Shown one piece after another: positions 25,953 through 36,402 of a stretch of DNA of 64,000 nt; the stretch's first letter is position 1, and each line of letters begins with the position of its first letter. The DNA comes from Candidatus Paceibacterota bacterium (GTDB lineage Bacteria; Verrucomicrobiota; Verrucomicrobiia; Limisphaerales; UBA8199): NCBI GenBank assembly GCA_035452965.1, contig DAOTCE010000010.1, forward strand, positions 73,492-137,491. Direction: 5' to 3'. Below the pieces are notes generated by a model. It did not search any database, was not told where the DNA came from, and saw nothing but the letters and a program-made list of their open reading frames with translations. A program made the translations under genes and the position numbers.

Positions 25953-27599
25953 ATGAACGTCGGTCTCTGGCAACGCGTTAGAAACTACAGCTTCGAGGAA
26001 CTGGTCCTGGCCCTGTTGCGGCTCCCGGGCCGGGCAGTGGAGCTGTTGAAGATCCCGACGCCCGACGCGGTCAAGCTGATAGACCGCATCACCACGATGG
26101 AGCGCGACCTCATCCTGCCCATCAAAGCCGCCGGGATTGCCATGCTCCTCTACTCGTTCTATTTCAGGCGGTCCTGGATTGGGGAAAAGGAACTGGGGAC
26201 CCTGGAAATCACCGTCGAAGCCACGCAGTACTTCCTATGGATTTACATCGCTGCCAACGCGGTGGTTGCCGGGCTTCTGCTGGCCATGCGTCGGGTGCCC
26301 TTGCTGCTGGTCCAATGGGCGGTCTTCGCCATGAGCCTGGCGGATGGCATCTTCCTGGCGGCGTTGGTCGTGGTGACCGGCGGCTACGACAGCATCCTCT
26401 ACTGGCTCTTTCTCGGGCTGGTGGTGCGCGGCGCGGTGAGTGTTCCGCGCGCGACTTCCCAACTCCTGCTCAACTTCACGCTGACGGTCTGCTACGTGAT
26501 GGCCGGAGTTATCAACATTTACATCAACCAGTCGCTGGAGGCCGAGGCCCAGGCCTGGGCAGCCGCGCAACGAATGCCCAGCTACCAGAGATCCTCCAAC
26601 GCGCCACCCGGCAGTCCAGCCTTTACACGGCCCCCCAGGCAGCCTCGCCCCGCGCTTCCAGGGGAGAGCGGTGAAACGGCATTGACCGAGCCCCGGCACT
26701 ACTCGACTCCCCGCCCGTCCGAAGGCCTCGACGAGGCGGCGCTTGAGCATCTGAGGCTTTCCTCCCCGTCGGAGAACCAGGCGCAGACGCTGACGCTGCG
26801 CCTGGCGTTGCTCTTGCTGATGACGGTCTGCTGCTACGGGGTGCAAGTGTTGCTGGAGCGGCAGCGGCGGGCGGTGGAGGAGGCGCATGAATTTGCCATG
26901 CGGGAGGGCCAATTGCGGTCTGCCGGCCGCGTCGCGGCCGAATTTACCCATCAGATGAAGAATCCCCTTGCCATCATCAACAACGCCGCCTACTCGGTGC
27001 GGCGGGCGCTCAAGCAAGGCAAGCCGATCTCGGAGGAACAGATCCGAATCATCCAGGAGGAGGTTGAGCACTCGGACCGCATTATCACGCAGATCATGGG
27101 GTATGCCCAGTTGAGCGAGGGCCACGTCGAAAAGCTTAACGTGGTTGAGGAGCTGGACCATGCCATCGCCCAGGTGTTTCCGCCCGCGGCGGGTTACCCG
27201 GTCCGCATCCGCCGCAATTATGCCGGGGAGTATCCTCCCCTGTTCATGCAGCGCCGCCACCTGGTGGATACATTCATGAACCTGCTGCAGAACGCGCGGG
27301 AGGCGCTCGGCGCCGGAGGGGGGACGATTACCGTCAGCGCCGAGTGCCACAGCGATTACTCGGTGGAGATCTCAATCCGCGATGACGGCCCCGGCATTCC
27401 GGCGGACAAGCAGGAGAAGATTTTTGAGGCCTATTACACCACCAAAGAGAAAGGCACGGGCCTGGGCCTGGCCACGATCAAGCACAACGTGGAACTCTAC
27501 GGCGGCAGTGTGCGGGTGGAATCTGCTCTTGGAAAGGGAGCGCAATTCATCCTAATATTCCCCGCGAAGGCCTTGATTAAGCTGGCCAGACAGCATTGA
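25953..27599 (+). CDS. Membrane sensor histidine kinase
   Basis: 548 residues. The N-terminal third has about five membrane helices (LLLAMRRVPLLLVQWAVFA, ATSQLLLNFTLTVCYVMAG), then a Pro/Ser-rich linker and a further helix near LRLALLLLMTVCCYG. HisKA has the phospho-acceptor in AEFTHQMKNPLA (His333); the ATPase has NLLQNAREAL, DDGPGIPADK and GTGLGLATIKHN. It sits just ahead of an NtrC-type regulator, its probable partner. Ligand unknown. It may be transcribed with yicC-gmk-coaC. Confidence 0.93.
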   Translation: MNVGLWQRVRNYSFEELVLALLRLPGRAVELLKIPTPDAVKLIDRITTMERDLILPIKAAGIAMLLYSFYFRRSWIGEKELGTLEITVEATQYFLWIYIAANAVVAGLLLAMRRVPLLLVQWAVFAMSLADGIFLAALVVVTGGYDSILYWLFLGLVVRGAVSVPRATSQLLLNFTLTVCYVMAGVINIYINQSLEAEAQAWAAAQRMPSYQRSSNAPPGSPAFTRPPRQPRPALPGESGETALTEPRHYSTPRPSEGLDEAALEHLRLSSPSENQAQTLTLRLALLLLMTVCCYGVQVLLERQRRAVEEAHEFAMREGQLRSAGRVAAEFTHQMKNPLAIINNAAYSVRRALKQGKPISEEQIRIIQEEVEHSDRIITQIMGYAQLSEGHVEKLNVVEELDHAIAQVFPPAAGYPVRIRRNYAGEYPPLFMQRRHLVDTFMNLLQNAREALGAGGGTITVSAECHSDYSVEISIRDDGPGIPADKQEKIFEAYYTTKEKGTGLGLATIKHNVELYGGSVRVESALGKGAQFILIFPAKALIKLARQH

Positions 27600-27621
27600 A
27601 ACCGTCCTTGGACAAGCACGG

Positions 27622-27657
27622 AAAGGTGATTCGCGCGCGCGCGAAGATCCTACCTTT
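27622..27657. repeat. CG-alternating palindrome between kinase and regulator genes
   Basis: TTCGCGCGCGCGCGAA (27630-27645) is a 16-bp perfect palindrome, flanked by AAAGGT and ACCTTT. No T-run follows, so it is not a typical terminator; it could lower read-through or bind a regulator. Confidence 0.5.
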
Positions 27658-27705
27658 GCTTGTTGCCCGCGCCGTTCCCAACCCGCTCGCCTCTGAGGTG
27701 CCCCT

Positions 27706-29132
<1,427 letters not shown>

Positions 29133-29136
<4 letters not shown>

Positions 29137-29513
29137 GCACCTTCTCAATCATGTTGGCCGACGAGACGACCGAGGCTGTGTATTCCGCCTGGCAGATAGC
29201 GGGCCCCGGTACCCGTAATGCGTTTGTTATCTTCGGCTCGATGGCCTTGGTCACGGCGCTGGTGCTGCTTTGGGCGATCTTTCTCCGCAAACGTCGTCGT
29301 CATCGTCGCTCGCATCACCACAGCCACGAGCACGCAGCCGAGCCAGCCGGCAGCCGCCAGCTCCCTGTTGAGGAAGGCGCCTCGCTGCCGCTGCAACACC
29401 ATCGCAGACGGAGGCGCCCGCGGCGCAGGCGACATTCACGCAATCCCACACTCGCTGAAACCGGGGGTCTCCCGCCCATCCGCCCGGCAAACTCGCCCGA
29501 ACCCCAGCCCTGA
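29133..29513 (+). CDS. Small single-pass membrane protein, His/Arg-rich tail
   Basis: 126 residues; one membrane helix (NAFVIFGSMALVTALVLLWA) followed by RKRRRHRRSHHHSHEHA and a Pro/Arg-rich tail. The ATG overlaps the regulator stop (ATGA) and hpnD starts 3 bases after its stop, so it is sandwiched in an operon. The histidine cluster could bind metal. No family recognised. Confidence 0.65.
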
Positions 29514-29516
29514 CTC

Positions 29517-30383
29517 ATGCGCGAGAGCCAGGCGATTACGCGGAAGAGCGCGTCCAATCTGGCGCTGGCGTTTGTATTGCTGCCCAGGATCAAGCGCGAC
29601 GGGATGTCCGCGCTCTATGCCTTCTGCCGCGAGGTGGATGATGTGGCCGACAATGAAAGCACGCCGGTGGCAGAGCGCCGGGAGCAACTGGCCGCCTGGC
29701 GCGCCGATGTGCGCCGTGCCTGCGGGACCGAAACACCGCAGTTCCCGGTCAACCGCGAGTTGCAGCCGGTCATTCGGCGGCATCATCTGCCCTTTGAGCA
29801 CTTTGACGCCCTCCTGCAAGGCGTGGAGATGGACCTCGACATCAAACGCTATCAGGACTACGAACAACTGGATCTCTACTGCTATCGCGTCGCGTCGGTT
29901 GTCGGCCTGCTGAGCATCGAAGTGTTCGGCTACCGGAATCCAGCCTGCCGGGACTACGCCGTTTGCCTGGGCAAGGCGCTCCAACTGACCAACATCCTCC
30001 GCGACGTGCGCTCCGACGCCCAGCGCGGGCGCATCTACCTGCCGATGTCCGAGTTGGGCCGGTTCAAAGTGTCGCCCGAGGAAATCCTGCGGCTGGAATA
30101 CTCGCCGCGCTTCTTCGAGCTGGCCGCCAGCGTTGCCGCGCGTGCGCGCCATTTCTATGGGCAGGCGCGCGAGACCCTTCCCGCTCCCGACCGCCGCTCG
30201 ATGGCAGCCGCCGAACTCATGGGCGCGGTCTATTGGCGACTACTGGACAAGCTGGCGCGGCGGCGTTTCAACGTCTTTGGCCCCGACGTCACTCGCCTGA
30301 GCAAAAGTGAGAAGGGGCTGCTGATCATGCGCACCTGGTGCCGGTGTATCTCCGGCGCCGGGGCGCCGAATTATGGCGCCTAG
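29517..30383 (+). CDS. hpnD: Presqualene diphosphate synthase / squalene-phytoene synthase family
   Basis: 288 residues. Two Asp-rich Mg-binding motifs, REVDDVADNE and ILRDVRSDAQRGRIYLP, plus ASVVGLLSIEVFGY. It condenses two farnesyl diphosphates; HpnD makes presqualene diphosphate in the HpnCDE route to squalene. Assignment to HpnD rather than a generic SQS/PSY rests on hpnK being next and hpnG nearby. HpnC and HpnE are not in this window. Confidence 0.85.
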   Translation: MRESQAITRKSASNLALAFVLLPRIKRDGMSALYAFCREVDDVADNESTPVAERREQLAAWRADVRRACGTETPQFPVNRELQPVIRRHHLPFEHFDALLQGVEMDLDIKRYQDYEQLDLYCYRVASVVGLLSIEVFGYRNPACRDYAVCLGKALQLTNILRDVRSDAQRGRIYLPMSELGRFKVSPEEILRLEYSPRFFELAASVAARARHFYGQARETLPAPDRRSMAAAELMGAVYWRLLDKLARRRFNVFGPDVTRLSKSEKGLLIMRTWCRCISGAGAPNYGA

Positions 30384-31221
30384 GCGGTCGAATGCGGGGC
30401 CCGGGCATCGCCGCCTGATCGTCACCGCGGACGACTTCGGGCGTTCCGCTTCCATCAACCAGGCGGTCATCCGCGCCCACCGCGAAGGCATCCTCACCGC
30501 CGCCAGCCTGATGGTCAACGAGCCTGCCTGCGAGGAGGCGGTGGCACTGGCCCGCGAGAATCCCACCCTGGGCGTGGGGCTGCACCTGTCCCTGCTGTGC
30601 GGCCATTCCGCGCTGCCGCCCGCGCAGATCCCGGGACTGACCAATGCCGACGGTGAATTCAGTGGCAATCCCGCCGGCGTCGGCTGCCGCTACTTTTTTC
30701 AGCGCAGTTTGCGCGAGCCTTTGCGACGGGAGATCCATGCCCAGTTTGAAAGGTTCCGCGCAACCCGCCTGCCGCTTGACCACGTCAACGGCCATTTGCA
30801 CCTGCACCTGCATCCCACCGTGTTCCGCATCTTGACGGCCGACGCCGCGCAGCTCGGCATCAAGCGTTTGCGCCTGACCTTTGATCCGTTCCGCTTGAAC
30901 CTGCACCTTGCCTCCGGTCGCCTCGCCAATCGGGCGCTTCACGCCATCATCTTTCATCTGCTATCCGCGCGCGCCCGTTCCGCCCTGGCCCGGCTCGGCC
31001 TTCGGCACACCAACGCCGTCTTCGGCCTGCTGCAAAACGGGCGTGTGGATGAAGCCTACGTCACGCGCCTGCTCCCACAGCTTCCGGCCGGTGATTCGGA
31101 GCTTTACTCTCACCCCTCGCTGGATGAATTTAGGAATGAGTTCGACGCCCTGATCTCTCCTCGCGTGCGGGAACAGGTTCATCAACTGGGCATCAAGCTG
31201 ATTCGCTACCAGGATCTGTAA
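30373..31221 (+). CDS. hpnK: Hopanoid-associated YdjC-like deacetylase HpnK
   Basis: 282 residues. Carbohydrate-deacetylase fold: RLIVTADDFGRSASINQAV (metal Asps), GVGLHLSLLCGHSALPP, PLDHVNGHLHLHLHPTVF. HpnK is the hopanoid-cluster YdjC homologue of uncertain reaction. It overlaps hpnD by 11 bases and lacks a clear ribosome-binding site, so coupling is likely. Confidence 0.88.
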   Translation: MAPRRSNAGPGHRRLIVTADDFGRSASINQAVIRAHREGILTAASLMVNEPACEEAVALARENPTLGVGLHLSLLCGHSALPPAQIPGLTNADGEFSGNPAGVGCRYFFQRSLREPLRREIHAQFERFRATRLPLDHVNGHLHLHLHPTVFRILTADAAQLGIKRLRLTFDPFRLNLHLASGRLANRALHAIIFHLLSARARSALARLGLRHTNAVFGLLQNGRVDEAYVTRLLPQLPAGDSELYSHPSLDEFRNEFDALISPRVREQVHQLGIKLIRYQDL

Positions 31222-31222
31222 T

Positions 31223-31657
31223 ATGGCCAAACTGCTCCTCATTCTCCTTATCGGGCTGGTCTTTGAAGCGGCCGGCGTGGTCTTCCTCAAGAAGGGGATC
31301 ACTCAGGTCGGCGAGGTCCGGCAAATCTGCGCCGCGGAGATCTTCCGCGTCGTCAAAGCTGGCATCACCAATCCCAGCGTGCTGCTGGGCGTCTTCTTTG
31401 AAGCGCTGTTCTTCGTCTGCCTGCTGATCCTGATGGCCGAGAGCGACATCAGCTTCCTGTGGCCGCTGACGGCGCTCAGCTTTGTCTTGACCACCTTCGC
31501 CGCGCTCATTTTCCTGGGCGAGAAGGTCTCCTCCATCCGTTGGGCGGGCGTGGTGTTCATCGTAATCGGCGCCGCGCTCATCAGCTACAGCGGGCACGCC
31601 AAGCCAAAACCCCCGCCGCCGTCCGCCTCCCGGGTGCCGGGGGCTACACCGCCGTAA
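31223..31657 (+). CDS. Small EamA/SMR-like transporter
   Basis: 144 residues, four membrane helices (LLLILLIGLVFEAAGVVFL, FFEALFFVCLLILMAESD, WAGVVFIVIGAALISYSG), with the DMT motif SFLWPLTALSFVLTTFAALI. One-base gap after hpnK. Similar small DMT proteins occur in hopanoid clusters; substrate unknown. The Pro-rich C-terminus overlaps the convergent hpnG stop by 14 bases. Confidence 0.8.
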   Translation: MAKLLLILLIGLVFEAAGVVFLKKGITQVGEVRQICAAEIFRVVKAGITNPSVLLGVFFEALFFVCLLILMAESDISFLWPLTALSFVLTTFAALIFLGEKVSSIRWAGVVFIVIGAALISYSGHAKPKPPPPSASRVPGATPP

Positions 31658-32291
31658 TCTTGGCCAGAACCTCCGCGAGCCTCCCGGCTGCCGCCAGGGA
31701 TTGCTTCTGCAGATATAGCAACGACCTGAATTTTCCCGGCGACTTTGCCAGGGCCGCGGCCAGCTTGCCGTAGTGCATCCGCTGCTCCGCCGTCATCAAC
31801 CGGTTGAAGTCCAGCGGCAGATCTTCGCCGGCCGGGTCCAGTATCACCCGCACGGTCGCGCAGGGAATGCTTTGCTCCCGGCACACGGCGCAGATGCTCG
31901 CCGATTCCATCTCCACCGCATCCGCCCCGGTGGCTTCGCGCAGCCGCCGCTTTTCCTCCGCGGTTGCCGCCACTCGATCCGCGCAGTGGAATCGTGCCGG
32001 CTTCGCCCCCGCCGCCAGCAGCGCCGGCGACAAGCCGGTTTCCGAGCCGGCGGCGAACAGGACCGTTCCCGTCGCCAACCCCGGTCGCAACCCTCCGGCG
32101 AACCCGCAGGTCAGCACCAGGTGCGGGCGTTCCTCCCCTAGCGCGCCCCGAAACGCCCGTTCGGCGTTGCGCTTGCCTATGCCCACCAGGGTGATTCCGA
32201 CGTTCTTCCGCTTACCCGCCAACCGCTGGAAGGCCCGCGCCTCCTCCTTCACCGCAAAGCACACCAGCACTTTTCGGGTTCCGGCCTTCAC
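31644..32291 (-). CDS. hpnG: Hopanoid-associated phosphorylase (adenosylhopane nucleosidase-like)
   Basis: 215 residues of the PNP/UDP phosphorylase superfamily: VLTCGFAGGLRPGLATGTVL and AVEMESASICAVCREQSIP, the ribose-binding Met-Glu signature. HpnG releases adenine from adenosylhopane. Other nucleoside-phosphorylase roles (MTA/futalosine) are possible, but hpnD/hpnK next door favour HpnG. It starts at a GTG overlapping the exonuclease stop (GTGA). Confidence 0.8.
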   Translation of the reverse strand: MKAGTRKVLVCFAVKEEARAFQRLAGKRKNVGITLVGIGKRNAERAFRGALGEERPHLVLTCGFAGGLRPGLATGTVLFAAGSETGLSPALLAAGAKPARFHCADRVAATAEEKRRLREATGADAVEMESASICAVCREQSIPCATVRVILDPAGEDLPLDFNRLMTAEQRMHYGKLAAALAKSPGKFRSLLYLQKQSLAAAGRLAEVLAKITAV

Positions 32292-33007
32292 TTAATCCCC
32301 GCCAGCCGCTCTTTCCATATGTGGTAGAGCAGCACGGTGGCCTTCACGTCTCCCAGACAATACTCCGCGATTTCCCGGTGGCGGCCCTCCGCCACCATTG
32401 TGTTCATGTCCGAGCCGGTCACGCCGTGGCTCTTGGGCGACTCGATGCCGAACGCCTTGCAATAGAAGTCCAGGTTGAACCGGCGCGCCGCGCCCTCGCG
32501 CCCGCTGACATTGTAGAACGTTAACTGCTCCGCCAGGTCGCAGTGCGGGTCGGTCTGAAAGCGGTAGCCCAGCCAGTCCTTGCGCGTGATGGGCACGTTG
32601 AGCAGGGCCGAGCGCAGGTAAATGAACGGCACGTCGAACCCGCGCCCGTTGAACGTGACAATCGTCTCGTAATGCTTCGCCACGTCCCAGAAGGCCGTCA
32701 GCAGCTCGACCTCGTCCACGCACGCCATGAACTCCACCGGCCCCGCCTCGTCCGCTTCCTCCTCATAGTCCTCCGCGGTAAACAGCACCTGGCCGCGCGA
32801 GGTGTCGGCATTCAACATCGCCACACAGACGACCTGGGCCGTGAGGGGCCACAGGCTGAACTGCTTCTGGATTTCCGCCCGTCGCGCCGTTCGTGCCGGC
32901 TCCTCGGTGATCTTCTCGCACTCCCGGAATAGGTATTCCTGCTGCGCTTCGTCGAACTGCTCCAGCGGCAGTGCGGAAGTCTCGATGTCGAAGACCAGCC
33001 TGGCCAT
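32288..33007 (-). CDS. 3'-5' exonuclease, DNA polymerase B exonuclease-like
   Basis: 239 residues: RLVFDIETSALPLEQFD (DxE catalytic pair), IVTFNGRGFDVPFIYLRS (second acidic motif) and EIAEYCLGDVKATVLLYH (third). This matches the predicted exonuclease family related to PolB proofreading domains. ATG 33007 overlaps the apgM stop (TAATG). A longer frame to 33196 overlaps apgM and is not used. Confidence 0.88.
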   Translation of the reverse strand: MARLVFDIETSALPLEQFDEAQQEYLFRECEKITEEPARTARRAEIQKQFSLWPLTAQVVCVAMLNADTSRGQVLFTAEDYEEEADEAGPVEFMACVDEVELLTAFWDVAKHYETIVTFNGRGFDVPFIYLRSALLNVPITRKDWLGYRFQTDPHCDLAEQLTFYNVSGREGAARRFNLDFYCKAFGIESPKSHGVTGSDMNTMVAEGRHREIAEYCLGDVKATVLLYHIWKERLAGIK

Positions 33008-34230
33008 TAGGCGCCGAACTTGTCCAGCATCCTGGCGTTCGCCTGCATGAGGCGAATCAGGTGCTTGGCTTTGAACACCCCCAGGGAGCCGCTGTTCGCG
33101 CCGGTCTCCGTGAAGCGCTCCAGCTTGTCCGAGCCCGAGCAGGCGGAATGCAGCATCACCGGCTCCGGATGCCAGGAATGGCCCTTCATGACGCACGGCG
33201 TCGAGTGATCGCCGGTGATGGCCAGCACGTCCGGCTTCTTGCGCAGCAAAATCGGCAGCGCGGCGTCGAGCTCCTCAATCGCCTTCTTCTTTGCGGCGAA
33301 GTTGCCGTCCTCGCCGTACATGTCCGTGTACTTGAAGTGGATGAAGAAATAGTCGTAGTTGTTGTACTCGGCAAGATACCGCTCGAACTGTTCGGCGATC
33401 GTTTGAGCGCCTTCCAGCTTGGTCATGCCGACCAACTGCGCCAGGCCCTTATACATCGGATAGACCGCAATGCAGGCCGGCCGCAGCCCATACCGTTCCT
33501 GGAACAGCGGAATCTCCGGCTGATGCGCAATCCCGCGCATGAGGAAGCCGTTGGCCGGTTTCTTCTGGGCAATCACGGGCAATGCGGCCTTGAAGAACTC
33601 CGCCACGAGCTTGGCGGCTTTCTTGGCCTTGGCGGATTTGGGATTCACCGGCCCGGCCTTGGGTACCGGCAGGCCCTCGCGATGCGGGTCGGCGTCGGTC
33701 AGCGGTCCCTCCAGCCCCGTGCCCCGGAACACCACCACGAACCGATGGCCCTTACCGGCCTTGATGATCACTTCCGCGTCGCCCACCTTCTTCACCTTTT
33801 GCGCCAGCAGCGCGCACAGCTCTTCGCACACCTGCGTGTCAATGCGCCCCGCGCGCCGGTCGGTGACAATGCCTTTCGGGTCGAGCGTGCAGAAATTGGC
33901 CCGCGCTGCCACGTCGCCCGCGCGCAACTCTAGGCCCAGGCCCAGTGCCTCGATGACACCGCGGCCCACCTGGAAATCCAGCGGATCGTAGCCAAACAGC
34001 CCCAGGTGTCCCGGCCCGCTGCCCGGCGTAATGCCCGGCGCAATTGGGATCATGCGTCCCTGCGCCGAGTCTTTGGCCAGCGCATCGAGGTTGGGGGTGA
34101 CCGCCGCTTCGAGCGGGGTCAGGTAGCCTTGCTCGCGCGTGGCCAGGTCGCCCACGCCGTCCAGGACCACCAGCGCCAGCTTGGCGTTGGTCTTGAGAGT
34201 CAATTCAGAGTAAAGGGTATCCAGGTTCAT
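33007..34230 (-). CDS. apgM: Cofactor-independent phosphoglycerate mutase, archaeal type
   Basis: 407 residues: LALVVLDGVGDL (metal/phospho-Ser region), PGSGPGHLGLFGYDP with the catalytic serine context, FIHFKYTDMYGEDGNF, and ITGDHSTPCVMKGHSWHPEP. Interconverts 3- and 2-phosphoglycerate in glycolysis. ATG 34230 chosen; 15 more codons are open upstream without a better site. First gene of a three-gene overlapping unit with the exonuclease and hpnG. Confidence 0.92.
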   Translation of the reverse strand: MNLDTLYSELTLKTNAKLALVVLDGVGDLATREQGYLTPLEAAVTPNLDALAKDSAQGRMIPIAPGITPGSGPGHLGLFGYDPLDFQVGRGVIEALGLGLELRAGDVAARANFCTLDPKGIVTDRRAGRIDTQVCEELCALLAQKVKKVGDAEVIIKAGKGHRFVVVFRGTGLEGPLTDADPHREGLPVPKAGPVNPKSAKAKKAAKLVAEFFKAALPVIAQKKPANGFLMRGIAHQPEIPLFQERYGLRPACIAVYPMYKGLAQLVGMTKLEGAQTIAEQFERYLAEYNNYDYFFIHFKYTDMYGEDGNFAAKKKAIEELDAALPILLRKKPDVLAITGDHSTPCVMKGHSWHPEPVMLHSACSGSDKLERFTETGANSGSLGVFKAKHLIRLMQANARMLDKFGA

Positions 34231-34322
34231 ATACAACTTGGCCGCATGATGGGAGGAACGCGCCAACACCGTCAACGCGATTCGGCCTCGACTTTCGACA
34301 GGTGCCTTTCAACACTCCCCGC

Positions 34323-35474
34323 ATGGCACAGGTTGTCCTGGAGCATCTCACCAAAGTCTTCAAGGGGCCGGCGGGCGAAAGGGTTCGCGCCGTGGACAAC
34401 ACCTGTCTGAGCGTTGAGGACAAGGAACTCCTGGTGCTGGTCGGGCCCTCGGGCTGCGGCAAGACCACCACCCTGCGCTTGATCGCCGGCCTGGAGGAAC
34501 CTACCGCGGGCGCCATCTCGATCGGCGGCCAGGTCGTCAACCGTCTTCCCCCAAAGGACCGCGACGTGGCGATGGTCTTCCAGAATTCCGCCCTCTATCC
34601 CCACATGTCGGTGTATGACAATATGGCCTTCGGCTTGAAGCTCCGGCGTTGCCCCCGCGCGGAGATTGACCAGCGTGTGCGGGACGCGGCGCAAACGCTC
34701 AATCTCACGGCCTGCCTCGACCGCAGACCGGCTACCCTTTCCGGTGGCCAGCGACAACGAGTCGCCCTCGGCCGCGCCCTGGTCCGGCGCCCGAGTCTGC
34801 TGCTGCTCGATGAGCCTCTCTCCAACCTCGACGCTCCAACCCGCCTCCAAATGCGTGCTGAGATCACCCGGCTCCAGCGCCGGCTCGGCGCGACAATGCT
34901 CTACGTCACCCACGACCAGATAGAGGCCCTGACGCTGGGCCAGCGCGTCGCCGTGATGAAGGACGGGGTCATCCAGCAAGTCGCCGCTCCCCTGGCGCTT
35001 TACGAGCAGCCTGCCAATCTCTTTGTCGCCGGGTTCATAGGTTCCCCGCCCATGAATTTCTTCGACGGCACGTTGCGGGAAGAAGGCACTGCGATCATGT
35101 TCCAGGAAGCCGCCCGCGGCCACGCTGCCGCCGCAAGACCAATCGCCCTCCCGCTCGATACCGCCCTCGCCCCACGCCTGCGAGAATACCTTGGCAAGCC
35201 GATCGTCTTAGGCATCCGGCCCGAGCGCATCCATTGTGGTTCCCTCCCGCCCAACACCCCGCCGGAGCGCACCTGCCAAGCCGTGGTTGAACTTGTCCAG
35301 CCGATGGGGGCAGAAACTTACCTTCACCTCGCCGGCCACACGCGCCCCATCGTTGCTCGCGTTCCTCCCGCTCACCTCGCCCACCCCAATGAAACCATCA
35401 GGCTCGTCTTCGACTCCCGTCACGTCCACCTCTTCGACGGCACCTTGAGGGACGGAGGCAGCGCGATTGTCTGA
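34323..35474 (+). CDS. Sugar-type ABC transporter ATP-binding protein (MalK/UgpC family)
   Basis: 383 residues: Walker A GPSGCGKTTT, signature TLSGGQRQRVALGRAL, Walker B LLLLDEPLSNLDA, and C-terminal TOBE/OB regulatory domain (LGIRPERIHCG). Such subunits energise several carbohydrate importers; no permease or binding protein is nearby, so it may serve remote ones. ATG 34323 is used; an in-frame GTG lies at 34302. Divergent from apgM. Confidence 0.93.
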   Translation: MAQVVLEHLTKVFKGPAGERVRAVDNTCLSVEDKELLVLVGPSGCGKTTTLRLIAGLEEPTAGAISIGGQVVNRLPPKDRDVAMVFQNSALYPHMSVYDNMAFGLKLRRCPRAEIDQRVRDAAQTLNLTACLDRRPATLSGGQRQRVALGRALVRRPSLLLLDEPLSNLDAPTRLQMRAEITRLQRRLGATMLYVTHDQIEALTLGQRVAVMKDGVIQQVAAPLALYEQPANLFVAGFIGSPPMNFFDGTLREEGTAIMFQEAARGHAAAARPIALPLDTALAPRLREYLGKPIVLGIRPERIHCGSLPPNTPPERTCQAVVELVQPMGAETYLHLAGHTRPIVARVPPAHLAHPNETIRLVFDSRHVHLFDGTLRDGGSAIV

Positions 35475-35509
35475 AACCTCCGGGACCTGCCGGCAGAGAT
35501 GACCCTTCC

Positions 35510-35845
35510 CTAGACCACCAACACCGAGTTGGTGCTCCCAAAGGTGTTCTCGATGCACTCCTTGGCAGTCGGATCGTTCAACCATTCCCCATCCGCGACG
35601 AACCGATACTCGTACCTTCCCGCGGGCAACCACACGGTTGCTTTCCAGGTTCCTCCCGGGCCCGCGCTCATGGGCGTGCGGTCAACCCCCCAATCGTTGA
35701 ATGTCCCCGCCACTGCCACCGATCTTGCCCGGGGCAGCTTTAAGGTGAATTCTACCGGCCTCTCCGCCGACAGTTGTTCAGGATGCGTGCCGATGAGGGC
35801 TGCGGGCCGCGCTGCCGTGGTCGCTCGGTTGTGTCTTGGCTGCAT
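35510..35845 (-). CDS. CBM48 glycogen-binding-domain protein
   Basis: 111 residues, nearly all one AMPK/isoamylase-N-type domain: AVAGTFNDWGVDRTPMS, WKATVWLPAGRYEYRFVADG, WLNDPTAKECIENTFGS. No catalytic domain. It would bind glycogen or starch and may act as an adaptor. Stands alone, convergent with the ABC ATPase. Confidence 0.88.
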   Translation of the reverse strand: MQPRHNRATTAARPAALIGTHPEQLSAERPVEFTLKLPRARSVAVAGTFNDWGVDRTPMSAGPGGTWKATVWLPAGRYEYRFVADGEWLNDPTAKECIENTFGSTNSVLVV

Positions 35846-36402
35846 AAGTCTTGTTCTCGTTTGTTATCAATGGAACGGACTGTAAACGTCTGCCGAGTGG
35901 AGTGATATGGGGTATTCACCCCAGGTCCGCATGCCCCGGCGCGGCGAATACTGTGGTTGTCATCCGCACAGCCTGGAGGATCCAGCCAGAGCCGGATGGG
36001 TCCCCCCAACCCGTAACCCGTGCACTGTCCACATTTGGGACAGTTTTGCTGCCTACCTACCCTTTCCAGTCCCCGCTAACTCCGGCATCCTTGGCTGGGC
36101 AATACGGCGCTGACGCGGTGGTGCTACGGTGTGTATCCCATGGGGAGCGCTCCCCATGGGATACACACCGCAGACCCACCGCACTGGCTGGCCATCCGCA
36201 AGCCAAAACCAGCGTGTGACCGCCGTAACGGCGCCGTCATCCCTCCGGCGGGGGTGCTGGAGGTAAGGAGGGGAGTCCGAGACTGTTAACCGCCAGCGGG
36301 GTTCCCCAGAAATCCGGGAAAAAACATGCTTTGGCCAGCCTTTCTGCCGGACTCGACCTGCAACGGGCTTTGCGGTATAACACGGTTTTGCGCCAGACAA
36401 CT
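35846..36402. other. Intergenic stretch with palindromic repeat
   Basis: About 550 bases between divergent genes, holding the second 44-bp palindrome at 36127-36170. Short frames here lack recognisable features. I see no RNA gene. Confidence 0.6.
36127..36170. repeat. 44-bp perfect palindrome, copy 2
   Basis: Identical to the element at 13597-13640, centre 36148/36149. The bases after it (GCAGACCCACCG versus GTAGTCCCGCCG at copy 1) are weakly similar. Confidence 0.9.
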
